From Bacteroides sp. (GTDB lineage Bacteria > Bacteroidota > Bacteroidia > Bacteroidales > Muribaculaceae), in the NCBI GenBank assembly GCA_014801875.1, contig JAAVDJ010000020.1, positions 47,236-111,235 on the forward strand: 64,000 bases of DNA, read 5' to 3'. Below the pieces are notes generated by a model, which had not been told where the DNA came from, searched no databases, and worked only from the letters and a program-made list of their open reading frames with translations. Below, piece by piece: positions 38,951-47,416 of the stretch. Within the stretch, counting starts at the first letter, position 1, and each line of letters opens with the position of its first letter. Position numbers and translations under genes: made by a program.

Positions 38951-40708
38951 TTATTTATTAATCTGAGAATTTATAATTTGGTTATAGTCTGTTTCTATAT
39001 CCGGAACCTGATATGTCCATCCATTCGCGAAAGAGGGAGGATAGGTTCCTTCATAGGCACCTTTAAGGAAATTGCCCGAATTAGGATCATTAGCCACCCA
39101 ACCTTTTCTGGATGCAGTAACATTCCAGCGTTTCATAGAGAACCAAGTATCTCCTTCACCCCAGAGTTCCATACGACGATAAAGACGGATTTCATCCTTG
39201 AGGGCATCTCCGGTAGCAGTGCAAGTATACTCGTCCATACGGTTTTTATTTAGCTCTTCAAGACAAGCTTGGGCAGTAGATTCATCTCCTTGTTCCAAAG
39301 CAGCCTCTGCCTCGTTGAGAAGAAGTTCGGATGCCCGCATGAAGGGATGGCTGCAGTCTCCAAGATCTTCGGCATAACTCCAGAATTTTATCTGAGCGCC
39401 AAACTGAACCATTGCCTGATAACCGGCTCCTTTCAGGGCTGAGAATATCGCGTTATAGAAATCAGGATTTCCCGCACTTGCTTCATCCTCATCGTCATAT
39501 ACGTAAATTCCAAACCCATCGCTGAATCCTGCCGGAGTGTTATGTTTCAGCCAAAGAGAGATTGACTCGGTTAATTCGGGGCTGATGAGCCACATATTCA
39601 AGTAGGCAGACTGAACATAGTTAGGATCCCAGAAGATATTCTCGTCAAGGTTATAGTTCACATACTTATTTACCTTATCAGGCATCCAGAAAAGCTCACA
39701 ACGGACATCAGAATTATTTTTGTCAAAAATCTGCTTATAAAGATCGTAAGACATTTGCCCCCCTGAGCCTGCCCAAGTATAGGCTGAAGCATAACCACCG
39801 TTGCATGTGAAGCTTGCGCCCCATGAGTAGTAGCCGTTGTTAGAACGGTCACGGTTGTTATACCACATCCACTCTGAAGTAGGATCTGCGAAACCTTTCT
39901 TGTAATCCTCAGCAGACATGATGGAATAACCCTGCCTACCTGCATTTGCCATTTCTTGAGCCTTAGCCCAATCATGATTAATAAGTGCGATTCGAGAATA
40001 GAGACCCTGCGCAATGTTCAGATTAGGCTGAAAGCCGGCAGAGCGACGTCCATTGGAACTTTCATAGAGTTTAATTGCCTCGTCAAGGTCATCATAGATC
40101 TGGGCCATGACGGTTTTGTAATCCGAAAGTTCCTCATTGTCAGTGCTTGGTTCGAGTTTCAAGACCACACATAGTTTGTTGCCGTTTTCGCTATCCTCAA
40201 AACGGGGACCATAGACCTGCATAAGGCGGATGTAAGCATGTGCGCGCATTGTAAGGATCTGTGCCTTGAGGAAGTCTTTCGTGTTCTCTGCTGCTACAAC
40301 ATCATCAATCTTGGTGAGAAGGGTGTTTGCCTGATTTATTAGAGAGTAGCAGTATATCCATGCGTACGAGCCGCCGCTTCTGTCATCTCTCTGCATCGTG
40401 GCCCACGCCTGATACTGAGCCTGTGTACCCCAAAGCCAAGTGTAAGCGAAATCAGGACTTGGAGAGTCTCCGTAGAAAGACTGTATGTAACCTTCGCCGT
40501 TGCCATAACGTTCAGTGGCATTGGGATTCCAAAGGATGTACATTGTCTGACACATACCGTTTACGGCAGCCTCGAAAGTCTCAATCGACTGGGAGAGATT
40601 CTCCACAGGAACCTGTTCGTAAGGTGGCTGATCGAGATAGTCGCTTGAGCAGCCGGTTACGCCAGTCAGCAACGCTACGGCTGCAAGTGCTTTTATTGTA
40701 TTTTTCAT
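38951..40708 (-). CDS. SusD/RagB family lipoprotein (SusD-B)
   Basis: 585 aa; lipobox TGVTGCSSDYLDQPPYE; FMRASELLLNEAEAALEQGD; RRMELWGEGDTWFSMKRW. Confidence 0.93.
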   Translation of the reverse strand: MKNTIKALAAVALLTGVTGCSSDYLDQPPYEQVPVENLSQSIETFEAAVNGMCQTMYILWNPNATERYGNGEGYIQSFYGDSPSPDFAYTWLWGTQAQYQAWATMQRDDRSGGSYAWIYCYSLINQANTLLTKIDDVVAAENTKDFLKAQILTMRAHAYIRLMQVYGPRFEDSENGNKLCVVLKLEPSTDNEELSDYKTVMAQIYDDLDEAIKLYESSNGRRSAGFQPNLNIAQGLYSRIALINHDWAKAQEMANAGRQGYSIMSAEDYKKGFADPTSEWMWYNNRDRSNNGYYSWGASFTCNGGYASAYTWAGSGGQMSYDLYKQIFDKNNSDVRCELFWMPDKVNKYVNYNLDENIFWDPNYVQSAYLNMWLISPELTESISLWLKHNTPAGFSDGFGIYVYDDEDEASAGNPDFYNAIFSALKGAGYQAMVQFGAQIKFWSYAEDLGDCSHPFMRASELLLNEAEAALEQGDESTAQACLEELNKNRMDEYTCTATGDALKDEIRLYRRMELWGEGDTWFSMKRWNVTASRKGWVANDPNSGNFLKGAYEGTYPPSFANGWTYQVPDIETDYNQIINSQINK

Positions 40709-40720
40709 TTATTGTTCGTA

Positions 40721-43700
40721 TTAAAATTTCACGTTCAGCTGGAAAGAGAATACACGGGCAGGGACATAATACTTACCTTGACCTGAACCGAAGCCATACA
40801 TTGGGTTCAAACCTTTTCGTTTGGTGGCAACAAATACGTTGTCTATTGACATACCGATATTAATACCCTGAAGTTGGATAGCATTCATCCAAGATGACGG
40901 AAGATCATATGAAATATTTAGGTTCTTAAGAGCAAGATAGTTCTTGCTTGTCAACCAACGGCTGGAGCCGGCATTATTGTTGGCAGTGTTATTTGCGTTA
41001 ACCTGAGGTATGAGATTGGAATCAATATCCTCCGGGTTAATGATATAAACCGGGAATGTACCATAGTTGCCAATTTCCATCTCTTCAGAATGATGATCCT
41101 CAACACCTTCTGGTTTTGCAACCCATGAATTAAGTATGTCTTTGTGGAGAGCATTGGGTGTTGTGCTGAGGCTCATAAGATCCATATAGTTATAGTCATA
41201 TACTTTTCCGCCTAAGCCATAAGTGAAGAGAAGTCCGAAATTGATGCCTTTCCATGAAAGATTTGTGCCGAATGAGCCATACACAGATGGATAAGAATCA
41301 GCCTGTACCTTGCTTGTTGCATAGGCAGGGGTTGTGGTATAATATTTATACCCGTCACCATCTTTGACAGCGAACAATGCATCGGTGTTTGCTGCATTGG
41401 CAAGGTAATTGTTAAACTGAGCTTCATTCTGATGAACAGTGCCGTTCTCGTCCCAATAGGAAAGGGAGGGGTCGTTGAGGTTAATCTCATAGAGTGACTG
41501 ACCGGTTACACGATCAACACCTGCCCATGTGCGGGTATATATAGAGCCGAGGCTCTCTCCAAGGAACCATCCGTTGCTTGGCATGTCATGACCTTCAGGA
41601 AGTTTGATTATCTTATTCTTCATGATGGTAGCATCCACTGAGAAATTCCATTTGAAATCCCTGTTGCGGATTATGTCTACACCAAACTGAAGTTCCCAGC
41701 CGATATTCTGCATTGTGCCTATGTTGCTAAGCACTTTAGGATTTGTACCGAAAGACTCGTCAGGATCATATACCGAACCTCCCGAGGCAGCTTTGATAAC
41801 GTTGAATATGAGGTCAGTATTCCGTTTATTGAAATACCCTATGCTGAAATTGAAACGATCATTGAATAGAGAGCCTTCAAGAGCGATATCAAATGTTTTT
41901 GTAGCTTCCCATTTAAGATTGTTTGATTTCCAAGTAGTGGGAAGGATTGAGCTTGCACCGCCGTATGTGCCCAGATCGTAAAGTGTATAGTAAGCGTATG
42001 CACCGGCAGATGCGTCATTACCTACTGAACCATACGCTGCACGAAGTTTCAGATAGTCAACCCAAGTAAGGTTCTGCATGAATTTCTCTTTTGAAATAAT
42101 CCAGCTTGCACCTAAGCTCCAGAATGTACCCCAACGATTATCCTTTTCAAAGTATGAGGAACCGTCGCGACGGATTGATGCTTCTGCAAAGTAAGTCTGG
42201 TTCCAGTTATAGCGGATACGTCCGAGATATGACTCAGAAGTAATCTTCTCTGAGGTCTGCGATGCGGGATTGGTCTCAGTAAAGTTAGAAAGAGAATATA
42301 TGCCGGGGAGAATCTGGTTCTGCACATCCACGGAATGACGGCTATAAGTCCTCTGATAGTTCTCATGGTCGAGAAGAACATCAATATGATTCAGTCCATA
42401 TTCATGGCTCCAATAGAGTTGCTGCATGAATGTATGGTTCTTATACTCATAATCGTATTGATAAAGGCGTCCATTGGGGCTGATACCCGAACCATTCAAG
42501 TTATTCATGTAACGCCAATAATTTGTCTTATTGCGATAAATATTTCCTCTGACGGTCACTTCAAAACCGTATGGAATAAAGATTGTGCCATAAAGAGAGC
42601 CATCGATGACATTCGCTGTTGATTCTTTTTTGTCAAGACGATTGGTCCAGGCAACATTTGTACCTTGAGAACCAAGATAAGAACCTGTATTCCAAAGCAC
42701 CTCGCCAGTATTCTCATCATATAGAATCTCACCTGTTTCGGGATCATGACGGTAGTAAGGATAAATAGGAGCCTTATCCATAACGAGGAAGGGGTTATTT
42801 ACTAACCCTTCATCATCTTTTGTTGTTATACCACGATTCTGATTGGTGTACTGACCGGCAAGGTTAAGACCTGTACGGAAGAAACTCACCGGTTGGAAAT
42901 TGGTATTGATACGACCATTGAAACGTTCGAAATCGGTCTGGAGCATATAGCCGTTCTCCTTAAGATAACCCGCAGACGCGAAGATGTCGTATTTTTCGGA
43001 GGCAACACTTGCATTGATGTTATATTCCTGACGATGACCTGTACGGGAAACTGCATCCCACCAATCGAGGTCGGTATATCCGGGAAGGGGATTATTTCCT
43101 GTCCATTTGCCATTTTCATCAAAAAGTTCATTGGCAGGTAAACCATAAACATTATAATTTGCATAAGTCATAATGTTATCACGCATATAAGCGGTTGCTT
43201 CCTCCTTAGAGAATCCGGCCTGACTCATTGCCCAATTAGACATGCCATCAAAAAATACCTGCATGAAGTCGTTTGCACCGAGTCTGTCATAAAAGGGCAA
43301 CCCTCTGTTATACATACCCTGACGCATCTGAAGGTTTACGTTGACCTTACCGTCTCCCTTGGCTTTCTTTGTGGTTATAAGGATAACACCGTTCGCACCA
43401 CGGTTGCCGTAAAGAGCGGAAGACGCTGCGTCTTTAAGCACAGACATAGACTCTATGTCGGCAGGATTGAGGTCTGCGATGTTTCCCTCGAACACTACTC
43501 CGTCGACAACATAAAGAGGCGAACTAACACCGTTGATTGTGTTTACACCACGGATACGGATATCGGGAGCTGAACCTGGAAAGCCTACTGAGGTGTTGAC
43601 TTGAACACCGGGAGCATTGCCTTCAAGAGCTGCTGTTACGGCAGTAACGGGTCGGTCTTCAATTTCCTTTGAACCTACTACTGCGACAGAACCTGTTAAA

Positions 43701-44044
43701 GATTCCTTGTTGGCTGTACCATAGGCCACTATCACAACGTCATCAAGCATAGTGTCAGTTGACACGAGTTTTACGATCATATCGTTTGATAAGGATACGG
43801 TCTGCTCGTTATATCCAACATAGCTCACCTTCACTCTATGGACGGAGGAAGGAACATTAAGGATGAATTTACCCTCTACATCAGTGGCGACACCTTGACC
43901 ACCACCTATCGGCATGACCGTAACACCGATGAGAGGTTCATTGTTGGAGGCATCCACCACGGTGCCGCGATATGTCTGTGTCTGAGCAAGTAGGTTCGGA
44001 ACAGATGCCATCAGCGCCACCAAAATTAAAAACAATTTTCTCAT
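40721..44044 (-). CDS. SusC/RagA family TonB-linked outer-membrane protein (SusC-B)
   Basis: 1107 aa; VVDASNNEPLIGVTVMPIGGGQGVATDVEGKF; SMSVLKDAASSALYGNRGANGVILITTKK. Confidence 0.95.
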   Translation of the reverse strand: MRKLFLILVALMASVPNLLAQTQTYRGTVVDASNNEPLIGVTVMPIGGGQGVATDVEGKFILNVPSSVHRVKVSYVGYNEQTVSLSNDMIVKLVSTDTMLDDVVIVAYGTANKESLTGSVAVVGSKEIEDRPVTAVTAALEGNAPGVQVNTSVGFPGSAPDIRIRGVNTINGVSSPLYVVDGVVFEGNIADLNPADIESMSVLKDAASSALYGNRGANGVILITTKKAKGDGKVNVNLQMRQGMYNRGLPFYDRLGANDFMQVFFDGMSNWAMSQAGFSKEEATAYMRDNIMTYANYNVYGLPANELFDENGKWTGNNPLPGYTDLDWWDAVSRTGHRQEYNINASVASEKYDIFASAGYLKENGYMLQTDFERFNGRINTNFQPVSFFRTGLNLAGQYTNQNRGITTKDDEGLVNNPFLVMDKAPIYPYYRHDPETGEILYDENTGEVLWNTGSYLGSQGTNVAWTNRLDKKESTANVIDGSLYGTIFIPYGFEVTVRGNIYRNKTNYWRYMNNLNGSGISPNGRLYQYDYEYKNHTFMQQLYWSHEYGLNHIDVLLDHENYQRTYSRHSVDVQNQILPGIYSLSNFTETNPASQTSEKITSESYLGRIRYNWNQTYFAEASIRRDGSSYFEKDNRWGTFWSLGASWIISKEKFMQNLTWVDYLKLRAAYGSVGNDASAGAYAYYTLYDLGTYGGASSILPTTWKSNNLKWEATKTFDIALEGSLFNDRFNFSIGYFNKRNTDLIFNVIKAASGGSVYDPDESFGTNPKVLSNIGTMQNIGWELQFGVDIIRNRDFKWNFSVDATIMKNKIIKLPEGHDMPSNGWFLGESLGSIYTRTWAGVDRVTGQSLYEINLNDPSLSYWDENGTVHQNEAQFNNYLANAANTDALFAVKDGDGYKYYTTTPAYATSKVQADSYPSVYGSFGTNLSWKGINFGLLFTYGLGGKVYDYNYMDLMSLSTTPNALHKDILNSWVAKPEGVEDHHSEEMEIGNYGTFPVYIINPEDIDSNLIPQVNANNTANNNAGSSRWLTSKNYLALKNLNISYDLPSSWMNAIQLQGINIGMSIDNVFVATKRKGLNPMYGFGSGQGKYYVPARVFSFQLNVKF

Positions 44045-44070
44045 ACTTTAAATTTGGGGATAAGTTATTA
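44025..44070 (-). repeat. left arm of inverted repeat shared by SusC-B and SusC-C 5' ends
   Basis: Minus strand TAATAACTTATCCCCAAATTtaAAGTATGAGAAAATTGTTTTTAAT; compare 47370-47416. Confidence 0.85.
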
Positions 44071-44129
44071 CGCTATCCACAAATTAAATTTCTGATATAA
44101 AGGGATGTATGATATTGTAAGCAGATTTT

Positions 44130-45515
44130 TCAGGTTTTGGAGTCCAACATGGCAAATATGCGTAAAGAGATGGCTGCTTGTTCAGCCGGCGTTATTCTTC
44201 GAAGATAGCTTCTTTCAAGAACCGTAACACGATGGCCTATAAGATGTTGTATAAGATGGCGAGGAACATCCATGCTGTCAACCAGATTGCAGTAGGCATG
44301 ACGTGCGAAGTAAAAGGTTATCTTGCCGGAAAGGAGTCTATGTCCACTATCTTCGAGCACCTTGTTAAGCGCGACAGATAATTTGTAGAAAAAATTGGCA
44401 AGCCTGTTCTGACGCTGTTCCGAGGAGTAGGTTTTATCCTTATTGAAACAAGGCAAAAGGTAATCATCGTTGGCTTTACCTCTCATCAGGGCTGACAGGA
44501 TCATTTTGACAGGTTCGATTGGAGCAACTATCGAGACCGGAAAACCAGTCTTTTTCCGCAAGGTTTTTATGGAGACTACATCTATGTCATCTTCCGAGGC
44601 AGCCCCTCCCAATAACCGCGTGTTGGAAGTGGACACACGTGAGAACGAGAGATCTCTTATCCTTAAGGAAGCCAGGTCGGTGGGTGCGAGTCCTTGAAAA
44701 GCAATGTCAAGAATAAAAAGCGCGAGAGAAAGGGTGGAGGATTCTTCAAGAGAAGGGTCCTCGCGAATCTTTAATTTGAATAAACTGAATATTTTACACA
44801 GTTCTTTTTCGGAAAGATTTCGCTCAGAGGGGAATAAAGGATAATTAGGCAATTTGCACGAGAAGTTTTGAGGAATTACTCCTTTTCCCTTTCCAAAATT
44901 AATCACGGCATTTAGACGGGAAGATAAGAGATGTCTCATTGAGCCTTGAGCAGGATAGTTTTCTTCAAGCTTTTTCCGAAATGTATCCACAAAGTTTTCA
45001 TTCAGATTTTCAAGAGAAAGATTGTTGTCGAAATTAGAAGAAAAATATCTGAGAAAACCTTCATATCCTCTGCGTGTGTTCAGTGAGGAGATGGAAGAGA
45101 TCTTCTCCTTGATGAGAGCAGAAAAAGAGAGGTTGGGATTTGGACTGTCGAAGCCACTCTTTTGAGACGGCTCAGAACTTACCTTTCTCTTTTTTTCAAC
45201 ACTGTGAGTGCGGGTGTCATTTCCGTCATATATATTATTAAGGAGTGATTCAAGATTTTCTTCAAGCATTTTATCAAGATACGCTTGAATATTGCCGGCA
45301 ATTCTACGATAAAGTGAGTCGATATGGTTATTCTTCATGCAGTGGGCAGCATCATGATGAGACACTGTATTATGTGAAGCATCCCAATGCCTGCGTTGGC
45401 AACATACAAAAGTATCGATAATTTTGTCTTTCCCGAGATGAGACACACGAATAACAATAGGATAATTTCCGGAGGGAAGAGGTCTTTGTAGATAAATTTC
45501 TTTTGAAATGATCAT
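44130..45515 (-). CDS. tyrosine recombinase / site-specific integrase (Bacteroidetes phage-integrase family)
   Basis: 461 aa; N-terminal arm-binding and SAM-like domains; catalytic-region motifs FARHAYCNLVDSM, HLIGHRV, ERSYLRRI. Confidence 0.9.
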   Translation of the reverse strand: MIISKEIYLQRPLPSGNYPIVIRVSHLGKDKIIDTFVCCQRRHWDASHNTVSHHDAAHCMKNNHIDSLYRRIAGNIQAYLDKMLEENLESLLNNIYDGNDTRTHSVEKKRKVSSEPSQKSGFDSPNPNLSFSALIKEKISSISSLNTRRGYEGFLRYFSSNFDNNLSLENLNENFVDTFRKKLEENYPAQGSMRHLLSSRLNAVINFGKGKGVIPQNFSCKLPNYPLFPSERNLSEKELCKIFSLFKLKIREDPSLEESSTLSLALFILDIAFQGLAPTDLASLRIRDLSFSRVSTSNTRLLGGAASEDDIDVVSIKTLRKKTGFPVSIVAPIEPVKMILSALMRGKANDDYLLPCFNKDKTYSSEQRQNRLANFFYKLSVALNKVLEDSGHRLLSGKITFYFARHAYCNLVDSMDVPRHLIQHLIGHRVTVLERSYLRRITPAEQAAISLRIFAMLDSKT

Positions 45516-45668
45516 GATTGTTGGAGTTAAAAGGAAAAGTTACCATAGAAATAACAAAAAAAGTGGGAAAGAGTGACACATTACGGGTAAAGCTTTGAAA
45601 AATAAGTTAAAAGAATTCTTAATCAAAAAATAATTATATGATAGTTTTATGATTAGGAAATTTATTTG

Positions 45669-45676
45669 TAACTTTG
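45669..45676 (+). promoter_or_regulatory. -7 promoter element TAACTTTG upstream of rpmE2
   Basis: Exact TAnnTTTG match 79 nt upstream of the start codon; no clear -33 box. Confidence 0.5.
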
Positions 45677-45747
45677 CAAGCCGATTGACGGGATCGCGAC
45701 CTGTCAAAACCAAAACAAACAGATTAATTAACTGCAGAAATTAAGCA

Positions 45748-45999
45748 ATGAAAGCAAAAATTCATCCCGAGAACTACCGTGAGGTTGTTTTCAAAGACAT
45801 GTCAAACGACGAAATCTTCATCACACGTTCTACAGTAGCCACTCGTGAGACAATCGAGGTAAACGGTAAGGAGTATCCTCTTGTAAAGCTTGAGATCACC
45901 TCAGCATCTCATCCTTTCTTCACCGGCAAGCAGAAACTTGTGGATACAGCCGGTCGTGTGGACAAATTCCGCAGCCGTTACGGCAACCGCAAGAAATAA
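45748..45999 (+). CDS. rpmE2: 50S ribosomal protein L31, type B (Cys-free)
   Basis: [30 protein letters not shown]...[27 protein letters not shown]. Confidence 0.96.
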   Translation: MKAKIHPENYREVVFKDMSNDEIFITRSTVATRETIEVNGKEYPLVKLEITSASHPFFTGKQKLVDTAGRVDKFRSRYGNRKK

Positions 46000-46025
46000 G
46001 CGAAGAGTCGAGAATGACAATAGAC

Positions 46026-46056
46026 AGAGCCGCAGCCATGACGATGGTTGCGGCTT
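46026..46056 (+). terminator. rpmE2 terminator
   Basis: AGCCGCAGCC-ATGACGAT-GGTTGCGGCT then TTCTT. Confidence 0.7.
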
Positions 46057-46118
46057 TCTTGGTATAATTCTTATACTAAAATACAGGAAGAAACGTTATA
46101 CCATAAAAATACGATATT

Positions 46119-46307
46119 ATGGGAAGTCTAATAGAAAAAAAAGAGAATAGAAGACCTGGTAAAGGTTATTCTTGTGGAAAACAAAAAAATTGGAAGTATG
46201 TGGAAAATAAACAAATTTCTCCGATCACTCCAGAACAATTGAAACCTCAAAAAGTTAATAGGGCAGATTATTGTTTCCCAGATAGTTCCTATATAGTTAT
46301 TCCATGA
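46119..46307 (+). CDS. orphan 62-aa basic hypothetical protein
   Basis: Ends in an ATGA overlap with the next ORF; Lys-rich; no recognised family. Confidence 0.55.
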   Translation: MGSLIEKKENRRPGKGYSCGKQKNWKYVENKQISPITPEQLKPQKVNRADYCFPDSSYIVIP

Positions 46308-46870
46308 CAGACTCAAAATTTCGGTTTATCCAAATGGATTCTCCCAGGAAAGGAGATTTATTTGATTGTTGCTATGTCTATTCTTTCTTTGTTGAGCATA
46401 AAGATAGAAATAAAAAGATAATAGGGAGAATTAAATATATCATACGTTCCGAAAAGTACCAAGACGTTTTTGCTATAAAATTTTATGCATCCAGGGATAG
46501 AAAAAGTATTTACGACAAATATAGTCTTGCTCATGGGCAGCTAAGTGTAAAAGGTATAATGACAATCTTTGGATATTGCTTGGAAGTCATGAGGGAGATG
46601 AGTGAGAAATATCCGGATTGCTCTTTTGTGATAAAAGGTGCAGAATCTTTTGATCCAAAAACAAAGAAGGAGGAAGATGAATATGAAAACCAAAGATTTC
46701 GTATATATAGAAATTATTTGACGAAAAGGGTGGGAGAGATTAAATACTTACATACCCAATATCCTTTTAAAAGTGTGTATCTCTTGACATATCGACAGGG
46801 AATCAGAAATGTGGAAGAGAAAAGGGATGCTCAAATCTTAATGCTATTCAAAAAATTTGGATTACTCTAA
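46304..46870 (+). CDS. orphan 188-aa hypothetical protein
   Basis: Translationally coupled (ATGA at 46304-46307); followed immediately by a terminator. Confidence 0.7.
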   Translation: MTDSKFRFIQMDSPRKGDLFDCCYVYSFFVEHKDRNKKIIGRIKYIIRSEKYQDVFAIKFYASRDRKSIYDKYSLAHGQLSVKGIMTIFGYCLEVMREMSEKYPDCSFVIKGAESFDPKTKKEEDEYENQRFRIYRNYLTKRVGEIKYLHTQYPFKSVYLLTYRQGIRNVEEKRDAQILMLFKKFGLL

Positions 46871-46871
46871 T

Positions 46872-46910
46872 TAGCCGCTACAATAACAATAGTGTAGTGG
46901 CTTTTTTTGT
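46872..46910 (+). terminator. terminator of orphan gene pair
   Basis: AGCCGCTACA...TGTAGTGGCT then TTTTTTT. Confidence 0.8.
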
Positions 46911-47039
46911 ATAAAATAAATATACATGGAATATGAAGAAATCGGGTTCAAAATGATGTTAATATTGTTAAATTAAGGATTAAATGTTAAAAAATTAAGG
47001 AATTTTAGGAATTTTATAGATTTGTATTGAAATTTTATA

Positions 47040-47047
47040 TATATTTG
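47040..47047 (+). promoter_or_regulatory. -7 promoter element TATATTTG upstream of SusC-C
   Basis: Exact TAnnTTTG match; TTTG at 47021-47024 is only 15 nt away, so the -33 assignment is weak. Confidence 0.5.
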
Positions 47048-47369
47048 CACCCGTAAACGAACGGATGTTCGAAATAAGTGATTTTTAGTTTGCTTTTCAG
47101 GTTATATTTGACAGTTTGCATATAATAAGGAGTAATCCTTGACATAACCAAAATTGTATGACTGTAATCAGGAATATTAATGAAAAGGAGATTGGTTTCA
47201 CTACATGCAAAGCAAAATTAGAGAAATACATCAGACGCTAACGAGAGATTCCAATGGAGAGAAGATAGAGCATAGTCGCTCCACCTTCTCCTTATTTAAT
47301 AATTAAAAACATCAAACTAACAAAAAGAAAGAAACAGGTAAACAAAACAAACTTTTAAAACCAAAACAA

Positions 47370-47416
47370 TAATAACTTATCCCCAAATTATTAAGTATGA
47401 GAAAATTGTTTTTAAT
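47370..47416 (+). repeat. right arm of inverted repeat shared by SusC-C and SusC-B 5' ends
   Basis: TAATAACTTATCCCCAAATTattAAGTATGAGAAAATTGTTTTTAAT; reverse-oriented match of 44025-44070. Confidence 0.85.

Noticed and set aside
34148-44044. Two complete polysaccharide utilization loci
   Set aside because: Only SusC/SusD pairs are visible; no glycosidase, hybrid two-component system or ECF/anti-sigma pair is adjacent, so substrate cannot be called.
44130-45515. Prophage or integrative conjugative element marked by the integrase
   Set aside because: No phage structural, relaxase, mobilisation or tra genes nearby; a dedicated invertase or lone recombinase fits better.
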